Source: Heliocybe sulcata (lineage: Eukaryota; Basidiomycota; Agaricomycetes; Gloeophyllales; Gloeophyllaceae). Taken from it: 64,000 nt of DNA. The position numbers were made by a program, and so were the translations under genes. The notes beneath the pieces are model-generated. The model saw only the letters and a program-made list of their open reading frames with translations, did not search any database and was not told the DNA's origin. The first letter of the stretch is position 1. Every line of letters starts with the position of its first letter. Where the stretch lies: positions 942,978 through 1,006,977 of the forward strand of contig ML213511.1 in NCBI GenBank assembly GCA_004369045.1, read 5' to 3'. This document shows, piece by piece, positions 47,840 to 59,319 of this stretch.

Positions 47840-50800
47840 ATGTCGCATGGTAAAGACCAGCACTACTGGGCCCAGCTCAGGGCCGCCCTAACTGCCGGAG
47901 ACTGGGCATCGTCATCTCCAGCGAAGACACCGAAAGGCGCACCCTTACCATGGCCGGAGCTATTTCGCAAGTTCAATAAACACGCCAGAGGATTCACAGA
48001 TATTGCAGAGATCGCTGCACAAACACAGAATCTTGGCTTGCTACTGGGTGGAGGCTTGGAAAGCAAAGAACTGGATGGGCTGGAGACCCCTTACGGCTGC
48101 TTGGATCTAGGTGACGAATGTGTCGTACCTGAGGGACGGCTGGAAGATGCTAAGGCGGGATACGACACGCTAAAGAAGCTGGAGTCCTCCAACCTCGATG
48201 TACGTTGCCGCTATATTTCCATGATTATTCTCAAGCCTCAATGTATCGTACTCGTCGGAAGTCGCTGAAACTCGCACTGGCGTACTACGCTTACGCCCTT
48301 GGCAGACCGGAAGAGTGTCTCTCCTATATAGCCAGCGTCCCCAATCTGTCGGATTTCCAGAGCCGAGTAACACCGCCTGCGACAATGCGATCGGAGGCGC
48401 CATCTTTGCAGGTTTCTGGTACGCGTTCGGACACGCCGGCATCGTCATGGGCTGGGAGCATCGCATCGCATGAGTCTCCCGGCGGCTGTCCAGATATTGG
48501 GGACGGCCGGGCATGGGCTCTGACTGAGAGCATACGCAGTGTCTGTCTGGAAGGTAAGTTGCGCTGAACGATTGACGATGGATCTAACACGCTAGTTCAG
48601 GCATGTCTGCTGAGAAACTCAGACCAGATAACTACGAGAAGGCCTCAGAGATCTACTCCACCGCACTACCCTTGATTACATCGATCGAGTCCGAAATGCC
48701 CCGCCCGCTAGCCCCTCAATCATCCGCCCATGGGCCGCGCATGCTTGAATTCAGTTCATTCGCTCGATACCGCGAATTCTGGCGGTGGGCCGAGCGTCTA
48801 CTCTGGCGTGCCATCATCCTTACTGCTCACACAACCGAGCTTGGGCGGGATACGTCGGGTCCACTGTGGGCATTATTGAAGCAATACTACACCTGCAGCG
48901 CCCATTGGCCGCCGATATTTCGCTCGGAGCACCGGCCCACAATCGCTGCGCTACACCTCCGGGCGATTGTTCTTCAAGCAAGGAATATGCCCAAGCCTCC
49001 GAACAACGCCCTTTCTTCGAGGGATGCTGCACGGCCCTCGTCCTGGCTTGGGACTGCGCGCCCGATCATCCAAGAGTACAGGGTAATCTTGAATGTCAGC
49101 ACGAGCTTTCCCTCGGCTGGCGAGAGGAATGTCAAGGTGGAAGACTTCGTTGACCTCTGCGTGGCTGTCTGGGAAGCCAGCGGGGCGTTCGGAGACTATG
49201 CTGGTTTGGTCATTGATGTAAGTAGGCTGCCTTAGTAGTACTTTTATCTGACAGTAAGATTCACTAGGTCCTCTGGTGGGCGACGCGCCTTACTTTCAAC
49301 TCATACCGTATCTTCCGGCACATGTCACGTCTGCTCTATGTCTCCGGCGACGCCGACCTGGCGAAACGCGCCTTGAGGCTGTACGTTCAGGTAGTGAGCA
49401 AGGCGCGAGAAACGGCCCAGGCAGATGGGGAAAAAGCGAAGCAGCAGCAGGAGTCCCCCCTAGGCGACCTTCACGCTGATACGGACCGGCACTGGGTTGA
49501 GACGCTCGTCCAAGGCGCAAGGATGTTGTGTCGGATTGCGGGGAGCAAACCACATGGGGAGGGCTTGGCAGAGGTGAAAGAAGCTGGAGTCATGGTCGAA
49601 AAGGCCCGGACGAGGTTGGACCCTGAAAATAGGGAGTTGGCCGCCAGTCTGGATGTTGCAGAGGGAGTATGGAACTTGATGATGGCTAGCAAGGGTAAAA
49701 CACGACCTTTACCTATTTCACGACGTAAACTCATCAGTGCAATATCTGCAGAGCTTGATCCACATACCCGTTCAGACCGGCTAGCTCATGCAATATCGAC
49801 GCTTCAGCGGTCTGTCGAGACGCACGCTACACCATCCGGATGTCACCACCTCGCCCTCGCCCTTACCCGACCTGGGCCCTCTAAGGACTACGAGAAGGCT
49901 GTCCAGTATGCACGGCAAGCTGTTGAGTCTGACCCGGAAGAGATCCGCCACTGGCATCTGCTCGGTTTGCTCCTAGTAGCAACGGGAGAATGGAGGAGTG
50001 CGAGAAGTATTCTAGAGCTCACGGCTGCCATAGCTGAAGATCCTGTGGACGCCGAGCAGCCTCAGGCTGGCCAAGGACAGAATGGTGTAGGAGAAAGCGT
50101 GAATGGAGAGCATGTGCTTACCAAAGACTTCGCCATAACTGGGGAACCTATCACGGCATCGCCCAGTGCCATTGACGGTCTTCCTCCAAACGAAAATGGT
50201 AGCATTGAGGCCGACGGAGCACCGGTTGAAGCTGAACCTATACCTATGGTGAAGCTGTTTGATCGGAATATGCATCGCCTACCTCCTCCTGAGACGTTGC
50301 TGAAGCCACTGCCCGACTACCCTGTGCCTTCTCGGCACGATGTCTTCGAGTATGCGTTACAGCTTCGCATGACGCAGCTGGCTCTGACGGAGATGGTGGA
50401 AGGGCCTGAAGGCGCGCAAACGAAAGCCCCGGAACTGTTCAGCTGGTTCGCTGAGAAGCGGGGGACGGGTGAATCAAGTAAGTTCGATCTACTTTTCCCT
50501 TTTCTGGGTAGTAGTTTGAGGAATACTGATCTGCTTACCAGGAAGAGCATCGGTGGACAGTAACAGGACGTCTGTCGACTTGAATAGATTGTCTACGTTG
50601 GACTTGCCTCAGCCAGAAGCGCTACCTGGATTGTCAGAACAACATCAGTCACTGGATATAACAAGGACAAAGTCACACGAGGGTACTATTGCCCAGCCCA
50701 TTTCAATCAACGTCGAGCCCGCTACTCCTACTGTACCCTCGAACGGATTCTCGCCCACCGATGAGACTGCCAGCGGGAAGCGGTCCTCTTCCTTTGATAA

Positions 50801-51797
50801 GGAGCGGGACTCGCTGAGTGGAAAACGGGTGCAGCAGATGCTGAAGAGCCGAGTGCATAAGGGGCAAGCGAGGATATCGACATTCTCGAAGAAGATCGGG
50901 CATGGAGTGACAAGGAATGGGGTTGTTAATCATCTGCGTAGAACGAACTCTGCGCCGAGTGCGTGCAACTCTTCCTGCCTTAAATTGATGTGCCTACTTA
51001 CCTCTACTGGTTCCTACTTACCTCTACTGGTTTCAGACTTCCACGATCCGCTTAGCCGTTCGCCGTACCAAGCGTCATCGATCCACAGATCGTCACGGAG
51101 ATACCTGGACTCACCAAACTCGCGCTCGCAGCAAGACCTTGCGTTCATGGAGTCTGCCCCTCCACCGCCACCGTCGTTGTCACCCCAGCAGCCTGTCATG
51201 AAGTGGAATAAGCGCATGGCGAGGGAGAAGAAGCTATTGAGCGACCTTTGGTTGATGTCCGCTGCCACGTTTAGAAGGCTTGGCCAGCTCGAACAGGCGA
51301 AAGGAGCGATCCAAGAGGCAGAGGTCCAGGATCAACAGAATACGGGTGTATGGGTTCAGGTAGGCCATGCCTTGCGTGCCGGCGAGATTAACATGGCTTA
51401 CCTGTGTGCCTAGCTCGGGTTGTACTATATGGCCCTCAACCACCCTCGGCGTGCCAAGGAAGCTTTTCAGAAGGCTCTATTCATCTCGACCGACGACATA
51501 CCCGCGATCATTCATCTGTCACAGCTCTATTTGACACAGCCGGGTGCCTCACTTTCGCCGACAAGCCCGCACAAAGACAAGCCTGACCCAGATAGCGTGG
51601 ACTTGGCCGCGGGCATGCTGTCGGACCTGACGCGAGGGCCCGCCTGGGATATTCCGGAGGCGTGGTATTTTCTGGCCAAGGCTTACAATCTACAGGGTCG
51701 CAAGGATAGGGAGAAGGACTGCTTGACCTTTGCTCTGGGTTTGGCTGCGACGAGAGGTGTCAGAAACATCGGGAGTGCTGTCGGGTGGTGTCTCTGA
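47840..51797 (+). CDS. YPP1: TTC7-family TPR protein Ypp1
   Basis: In yeast, Ypp1 links the PI4-kinase Stt4 to the membrane anchor Efr3 at the plasma membrane. The reading runs through many exons. It begins MSHGKDQHYWAQLRAALTAG and includes WSELFRKFNKHARGF-like sequence (LFRKFNKHARGFTDIAEIAA), LKLALAYYAYALGRPEECL, KVEDFVDLCVAVWEASGAFG, then VLWWATRLTFNSYRIFRHM. TPR-rich C-terminal parts contain YEKAVQYARQAVESDPEEIR and LGLYYMALNHPRRAKEAFQK. A long Ser/Thr-rich insert lies between TPR groups. Individual splice sites were not all fixed; the donor after LESSNLD is uncertain. Overall length fits fungal TTC7 homologues. The gene appears complete. Confidence 0.82.
50993..51032 (+). repeat. Perfect 20-bp tandem repeat in a YPP1 intron
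   Basis: cctacttacctctactggtt occurs twice in direct succession (50993-51012 and 51013-51032), just before the presumed acceptor ttcag at about 51032-51036. The duplication lengthens the intron without touching coding sequence. Confidence 0.85.
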
Positions 51798-52236
51798 GGA
51801 CGGACATGGGGATTCATGGCTACTGTGCTGTCAAACAACATACATGCCTAACTTATGTATATACCCATATTAAGCGTACATTATACGAAGCTAATCCAGA
51901 TATCACCGTGAACTGCTGACTTGTGCGTCTTGATACGTATATTAATGGCGTGTGGCATTTGGCGGCATGGATCAGGCCTAAATTCCGTGGTCCTTCCAGA
52001 TGATGCATGTTCGCTGTACTGACTATTGTTCACCATGCCCGATGCCGCACTTGCAGTGGCGGCGCCAATGCGACTTGGCCGCGATCCTCTTTGCAATCGA
52101 CCGCCAATTTCAATTTGGCAGCAGGCTTGAATGACGTCACGCGTGTGGCCTTCATTTATGATGGTCGCGGTGCACGTCTCTCTATACCTCCCCCACCGTT
52201 CGACGTTCAAAGCTGATCCATTTCTCGTGACAAGAC
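51798..52236. other. Intergenic spacer
   Basis: The spacer lies between YPP1 and the SigF-like gene, both on the plus strand. No gene or clear motif is recognised. Confidence 0.35.
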
Positions 52237-53092
52237 ATGGAAAACCCAGCGGAAGAAATCAAGCAAGTGATACAGCTGCTCTGTACGGCGGCGTCGCCGG
52301 ATATCCAGAAAGCCACGGTAGAGAGGTAATTAGCACAGACAAATTCACCCCGTGACGCCGAGGTTCTCAATTATTTGTAGATATTTTTGTATTGATGCGG
52401 GATTTCGCCATCCCCTTTGTACTGTAACCTCTGGGTATAGATCAAGAGATGAGATTCTCGGAATATACCAGTACGTCTACTTCTCATGAGTCCGAAACCA
52501 TCAGTAACCGGTGTCGCAACAGATGGTACCGCATATTATCGCCTAAGGTCAGCATCACCACAACTAGCGTTAGTAAGTAAGAACTGTGCGGCCTCCGAAA
52601 CGAGGAGTCTCGATTCTAACTTCCCCAAGTGTACGACGCGGACCAAGCGCGGATTATCGCAGATTCTACTCAATTATTTCACATTCGGTGGAATATACTC
52701 CCTCCAGCTCCCGCGCGGTAGGTTCATACCCTATAGTACTGGACTTCTGCTTACAGTGTCATAGCTTAATAACTCACATCCAGTTACGCGAAATTGACGG
52801 GAAGCATTACATATCGCTACAGGAAGACTGGTATCATCCTGATGTATGTCCGCTGAGTTTCCTGCAGAATAGACTGCTTGACCAGAGTTCTAACGCAGTA
52901 TGGCAGGATTTCATGAACCTCTTGGTTCCGCTGATCACACCCTTGATTCGAGCCGGACTGCGCGCCGGGACCGTCTCTTCCAATGTCCTGGCCAGTATAT
53001 TCCAAGTCGTCTTTGGCTGGTGGCGTCCTGGCGCTGGGCAGATCATGCATAATGTCGATGGCTTGGGCCACCCTGGCGATAGGCATGATTAG
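52237..53092 (+). CDS. SigF-like NTF2-like family protein
   Basis: Six short exons (52237-52325, 52381-52470, 52523-52572, 52630-52717, 52765-52843, 52907-53092) join in frame to 193 residues. No long single open frame covers the gene, so it is easy to miss. The joined protein follows a family common in basidiomycetes: EEIKQVIQLL at the N-terminus, RYFCIDAGFRHPLC, GIYQWYRILSP, QLFHIRWNILPPAPARL, YISLQEDWYHPDDFMNLLVP, and a hydrophobic C-terminal part with FGWWRP. It probably adopts an NTF2 fold with a membrane-associating C-terminal helix. The exact biochemical role is unknown. All splice sites are GT..AG. Confidence 0.75.
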
Positions 53093-53557
53093 CAGAGCGG
53101 ACACCAGCAGCGCTTCAGGGTTGGCAGCCTCGCCGCAGGATATCTTGCCGCGGCAGCGGACTTGCTGCGCCGTCAACGGACCCTCGGTGAAAGAAAGCTG
53201 AAGAAGACTTCCCTCCTTGTACCTTATTACACGAAAGCTATAGGAGGCCTTTTTTCACTGACCAAAACTGTAACAGCAAGTGGTCTTTGATGTATAACAG
53301 CAACTATGCAAGAAGTCAAGGAGCACATATCCTCGTATCCAAAGTTCAATGTCAAGACGCAACGTCGGTCCCAGTCAATATAGACTGTCCAGAACATAGG
53401 TTACATGAGAAATGGGGAAGAGCACCGGCGGAAGGACGACAAGTTTGTTGCCGGACATGGAGGCGGTACGTCAAGATGACTGGGTGCACCGGGCAGGCAC
53501 TAGTTATAGCGAAGCTGGTATTGAGGACGAGAAATTGAGACCGACCTGAGCCCTGTA
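53093..53557. other. Convergent spacer
   Basis: The spacer lies between the SigF-like gene stop and the 3' end of the decayed kinase. No gene is recognised. Confidence 0.35.
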
Positions 53558-54813
53558 TCAAAGCACCCCTGCGCTGAGAAGAGGGTTCAGCGCCGCCGAG
53601 ATGACTTCAGACATCTCTGGCCTCTCGGTAGGTTCCTTGTCCCAGCACTTCTCCAGGAAAGGCCATATGTCGTACGGCAACCGAGCCATATTGCCATGCT
53701 CCTCCCGAGTCGGTCTTTTCCCGGAGCCAATACATAAAATAGCTGTCGGGTCAGAACGTTGTTTGGGAAAGGGCATCGTCCCATCCAAGATCTAGACAAA
53801 TGGAAGGGAAAGTGAGTCACATCATCCACCGACGAGTTATCTGGAAATAAGGGGACGCAAACGAGTATATGCGTTACGCTCATTCCACGCACCTCCAAAA
53901 TACTCATAGCCAACGAGTAGACATCGCTCTTTGGGGTGAGGTTTGTCTCGCTTAGGTACTCGCTCGTCTGGGGTTCATCCGGCTCTTCCGAAAGTAACAC
54001 CTCTGGCGACGCATACCGGCAAGTTAGTAGTGAAGCCTTTAAAGCCAACGACTCTAGCGGTGTCGAAGTCAGCCAAGGGAGGAGTTTCATCTTTGACGAG
54101 AATGTTGCGCTACAATGGCGAGATCTCATAAGCCTCCACCATGACAAGCTCCTCGACAAGAAGTACCATACCGGCTTAATATCACCATGCACTACATCGT
54201 TTGCGTGAAGGTAAATAGCGCCCTCAGCAGCGCCAAGAAGCTAGAATGATACGTGAGAGCATTGCTCTCGCCTATAGATAGACATACTAGTTTTACTTTA
54301 TGGGCATCCGGGTTTATTTTCAGATAACGCGATATATCGCATTCGCAGCGTGGAACGACTAGCCCAGATGTGATGCCATCTTTACGATAGACACCGTAAA
54401 ATGCCAACGCATTGGCATGCTTGAGTGACTGCCAAAGCCAAGTCACCCTGCAGGTTGATTCGCTAGCAAAGTCGTATGTTAAGTCGTTCTGCAAGACGCA
54501 AGAATTATACTGCACGCACTCGCTTGATGTTTTCATTATCCTGTTCATCGTCCGGAATGCCACGCAGAACTTTTATAGCGACCCTCTCGACCGTGCCTCC
54601 CGGACGAGGTAGTGAGGCGGCATAAACATCGGATTGGCCTCCCTCAGCAAATTTTGGTCCAAAGTCGATGATCTGATCTGTAAGATCCTGGACCAGTGTT
54701 CAAAGTTCAACGTTCAAGCTCGTATAATGCTGGAAGGACAGACTGACAGTCACGGACTTTCTTTCGGCATTCGGCGACGGCACTCTGCCAATGGCGATGG
54801 AACGAGTAGCCAT
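53558..54813 (-). pseudogene. Decayed kinase, inverted paralogue of the 46-kb kinase
   Basis: The order of parts matches the kinase at 46198-47449: a short first exon, FAEGGQSDVYAA, Lys in VAIKVLRG, KHANALAFYG, HGDIKP, RNILVKDE, CRYASPEVLL and a C-lobe ending EKCWDKEPTERPEMS. Two frame breaks are seen. One lies just before VTWLWQSLKH near 54445. The other lies between GFKGFTT and CRYASPE near 54025. The DFG motif reads DFD. The two breaks and the DFD change together indicate loss of function. An unrecognised intron could rescue one break but would leave the altered DFG. The ATG at 54813 gives a first exon like that of its paralogue. Confidence 0.7.
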
Positions 54814-57800
54814 TAGGATAAGGATGGGAATGAGGTACTACTAACGTTCAAGTCTTTTATGCCCTTCCCAGCGCCAAACCGATAGCGAGCTTTTTGCCAG
54901 ACGCCCATATGATTCATCGGGCGACATTAATTGCTGGAGGAATCCCCAGTCACCTTATCCACGACTGCGGCCTCTCAGTGGACCTGGCTTAAGATGGATG
55001 AAAGCAGTTTCCTGATTCGATACGTCCACTTTGGATACAAGATCATGCTGTAAATCATATCACGCGTTAGGCCCTATCGAACAGGAAATCAGAAAACGCT
55101 AAGACTTCCCCGCCATTCACAGCGCTAACCTTGAGTCTATGGACAATGAAAGAGGCTGGAAGAGCGGCTCGAAGAAGCCGGGCAGCGGCTAGTAGAGAGG
55201 TTTGTATGAGTCGCGGAACCTGTCGTGGGCGGTTAGAGTGGAGCATCAGCATAGCTGTGAGTTCAAACTTAAGTTCAATGCCGCTGACCTAGCGCCACGA
55301 AAAGCCAGCGAATAAGGAGGCAAAAATATGAACAAAGCTGGCTAATCGAATACCGCTGAGAAGACCGCTTTATGCCGCGTATCAGACCGATATACCCAGC
55401 GCACAGCCAAGACGATAATAGTAGTCCATTCAAGTGACAGCGGCTCAAAGCGTATGCAACTTGCAGCTATTGGATGATATTACCAGAGAGACGCACGTGG
55501 GAGCAATAGAGTGGCACGGTGTCATTCCAAGATTTTGGGCGAGGCGCTCGCATATACAGACTCCTCGGTAGAGGCACCTACGGAGCCCTGATTGAGTAGC
55601 AAGGCAGTCTGATGTCAAGGATGTAGCGTATAGGCTTCCTGGGGCTGGCTGGTGCCAATAGTCCCGGGTAAAGTGGGCGGACAAGAGGGAAGATTCAGGC
55701 ACACACACTCCATCCGCGCTTATGTTGAACGATCGCGAGAGGCACGGCCATGTATTGGAGAATCGAGTGCGTCTTCCCTGAGGGAACATGAGTTCTCTTC
55801 ATAGATGGCCTCGATAAGAAGTAGTTATCAAGAGAAGCCTGCCAGCCCAGGAATAGCGTGGGACGGCGAAGAAATTGGTGTACCCATACGGTCGGGCATA
55901 CAAAGTCCTCGCGTTGACCATTGTGGGTCCGCAGTTACACCTCCAGGTAGTATAGGCGCTCGCAGAATACGGCACTATTATGGTCCAGTCCGGAAGGAGC
56001 CGCAGTCTCCTGCTGCTGCGAGGCAGACAATGTTGATAGACCCATAGCCCGCTCGTACTCAGTATCGGTATTCCGTTGTCAAAAAAGCCGATAGTATCTA
56101 GTCATTCTTGGGAGCCAGGCAGTGTCCTCCGCCTATCTGCCTCTCTTCTTTACAGGCTCGCCTCCGCCTACCTTCTGGAGACGGGAGCAGGCTTTCGGCT
56201 AGACCGACCTCATCAAGTGGAGTAATTTGACGAGCATAAGTAGAAAGAAGTTGCGTGAGGACAGGGAAGAAATCACCCCGTGGCCAGGTCCGAGCGGATA
56301 GAGAAGTACAGCAGACACAGTCATTGGCGTCGGTCATTGGTAGGACCTAGGTAATCCTCAGAGCGAGACAGTTGCCCAGATATGCAGAGGCGTTACTCTG
56401 AGACGAATGACGCCACAACTCCCGAACGGTCGAGTGTCTAGAAGGCGCGAGTATAGGCTTTTCATGATGAATTCAAGATTCTTCCGTTACTTCAGCGAAA
56501 CCTCTTCAACCAGAGCACCAGGCGTGAGCAATGCTGTGCCGTCCATCGCCTTGAGAGCTAGATTTCGAACTACTATCTCTGTTCGGAATATGCACTGTAC
56601 CAGATGCGGTGAGCTCCACGAGGATTTGGCCGCCGCCGAGCAGACAGCATAAGAGAGAAGGTGACTGAGCCCAGCTCAAGTGAAGGACCTTACACTAAAC
56701 TCTTTCCCAGGCTGGGCACACCGTGAAGCTTATGTAGAGGGTGGGACCGACGAGGAGGACGACTTCAAAATTCGAGAGCTTGAGCACGTGATGATCCGGC
56801 AGCTGCCGTCAACCTCCGAGACGTCCAACTCATTCAGACCTCATTCGCTATATGGACTATCTTCTTTCCTCGCAGGTTTGCCATGCTAGGGAAACGGCCT
56901 GAAATATGCCATGAAAGCATGTTGAGGTCCGTACCGAGTAAAGGCTCTGAAGAGCATCTCAGGAATTCAGACCCAAATGCTTAAAAGGTCTTGATGAACG
57001 GCATGCCTGGCCCCCCAGTGGATATTCAACTTAACCTTCTCCAATGCCGACGCTTTGTCTATGGGGCCACTTGAAAAGACCAGTACGCTTTGTCTGCCAC
57101 TCGTCCGGGAGTGGCTCTTGGACCAAGCGCAGTGGCTCAGTGGCGACGAACTTGCAGTATATAAGAAGAGTCAAGTCTTCGATGAACAGCATCACATTCA
57201 CCTCTCGTCTCTGAGCTCTTCCAGATATTTGCCGCCATGAAACCATCTCGCCTCCTCGTATATGCCAATCTCCGTAGTAGAATAGACGAAAACACCGCTG
57301 GTAGCGCTGAAGCTCGGCTGGCTACTCAGCACCGAGCTTGCGCGTGTAGAGGGATTCGTTGGCTCTGTAGTATGTTCGACCCCCTCCCCCAAACGTGTCC
57401 TTACTCATTATCCACCCCACACAGTCCACTAGATGTCGAAGGCGCACTGAGTGCGACGTCTTCAGGAAGACGGAATCATCGAACACCTCCACGGGGCCAA
57501 TCGACACCTGCAGCCGACGTTCTCGGTGCAAGACCGCGCTGTCAGGAGTTGCTCGATTGTGGAAGTCGTCCCACTGACTGTGTCAAGGACCTGCGGAAAG
57601 GCAGAATCATCGAACACCTCCATCGGACAGACTTTCCCGTATGGCATTGTCGCAAGTTGCTGGACACGCTGCAGTATCTCCGCGGATTGGAGCAAGTGTT
57701 ACGCCGAGGCAGAACCATCAAACACCTCCATGGGGACTGACCTATCACCTGCATTCGACCTTGCTGGCACAGTGTCCGACCTTCTCGATCCCTCGACATT

Positions 57801-59319
57801 CCGCGAGTGTTCTTCGGTGCCCGAATCATCGAACAACTGCACGAGAATCCTCTATCACCGCCTTCGACGTTCGGTATGCGAAGCTGCCTCACTTCAAGCC
57901 GCTTGACAGACTGACTGTCCTCGAGGACTGAGGCGAAGGCTCAGGCGAAGACAGGACCATCGAACACCTCCATGGGGACCACCAAATGCCTTCTTCGGAT
58001 GCTCATAGTGATAGACCACTTTGTCTCGAGTCGCTCAAGAGGCTGCATCTTCACGTTCGACCGAAGCGATTGCTACACTGTGGCAGAACCATCGAACACC
58101 TACACAGACCTGTACCAACCAGCAGCTGCTCGATCGTATTCTCGTCCAATTGGAGTATTGCTTCATCATCGGCCTGGTATCACTTCGCTCAGTGCTCCTG
58201 GTCAAGGTCCTCCAAGTAGTGCTTTACTTTGATGACCTTGAGCATGGGTATGAGTGATGTGTCCAAGCGTGAGCCTCTCAACTCCTACATATGCTTTCGA
58301 GTCCCCACTGTATTTCATCCTGGTTGTCATGTGTGATATCGGCGGGAACCTGCATTCCCTAATACAACTATTCTAGTCGTGAATGGACCGGATAACTTCA
58401 TTCATGAAGCACCGCATCGAAATGCAGATGCTAGTATGTAGATTACTTACTTCAGACTGAGTGTAGCTTCCCATCGTTCGCCTGCCTATTCGGCCGGTAG
58501 GCGGCAGGCGCGAGCTCCCCACTCATGACCTAGTACACCACTGGAAGAATATAGCACAGGACAGTACGGCAGGATTCTTGAGCCTGGGTCATAATGCATA
58601 CGTGACGCATGACTCCGACTGGCGATTCTTTTGTTTACAATCACAGTCAGGTAGGCCTCAGGCCCGCACTTTCTCTCCATGCATGCAAAACCTCTCCGTC
58701 TCCTGTACTCTGCACAACTCCGGCTACCACTCTCAAATGTGGAGACGACACGAGCGGCGAGAAGAGGAGGAACGGGGACCCGAGATGTGGGCGATGCCGA
58801 GATGAGACGAAGCGACGACCGTGGTTCGTTACCAGAACGACTTGAGATGGCGACGGCGCAGTACGCGCTAAAGAGAGAACAAAGGGGGGTAAACCGGGCA
58901 ACTTGGAAGGAACGAATGAGCAGTCACTAGTCAAGGTACTGGACCAAGACGAGAGCGAAGAAGACGAGGGGTGGCTGAGTAGACTCAGTAGAGTGAGGTT
59001 CACAGGTGTGAAGAGGAGGGCGCGCTGACCGAGATATAAGGCAGTAAGTGCGCAGGTGTGCGAAGCATCGGGAGTAGTGCGCATGCATAGAGGTGATGCT
59101 CTCGAGTCTCGGATAGAATTGAACTGGTGAGTACAAGGACAGAGTGGCGTACGAAGGACAAGACAGATGCCGGAGCCAGGGTTAGGAGTATGACCTCATC
59201 AGTGAGACTGGTGCGGTCCTCGTCTTGCCGTAGATATTTGCCTCGCTTGTTGTAGCTGGCAGCTGCGTGCTTGCTATCCGCCTCCTTTTCTAGTTGCGAC
59301 TATCGACTATCGCCTACGC
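54814..59319. other. 4.5-kb gene-poor region
   Basis: No intact gene is recognised between the decayed kinase and the ZIP transporter. Short open frames (for example 56407-56652 and 56680-56889) lack family signatures. The only structured part is a diverged tandem array near 57471-58105. Remnants of lost genes are likely but cannot be named. Confidence 0.45.
57471..58105. repeat. Diverged tandem array, about 110-130 bp units
   Basis: A core close to gcagaatcatcgaacacctccatgggga recurs six times, with the atcgaacacc part starting at about 57478, 57609, 57717, 57828, 57959 and 58091. Spacings are about 131, 108, 111, 131 and 132 bp. Sequence between cores is also loosely similar (for example tgctcgattgt and tgctggacacg). 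Spacings are not all multiples of three, so it is not one open repeat-coding frame on either strand. It may be a decayed repeat-protein gene or a non-coding minisatellite. Confidence 0.6.

Noticed and set aside
57322-57906. A leucine-rich-repeat or F-box gene in the tandem array
   Set aside because: The repeat spacing does not hold one reading frame on either strand and no LRR consensus is met.
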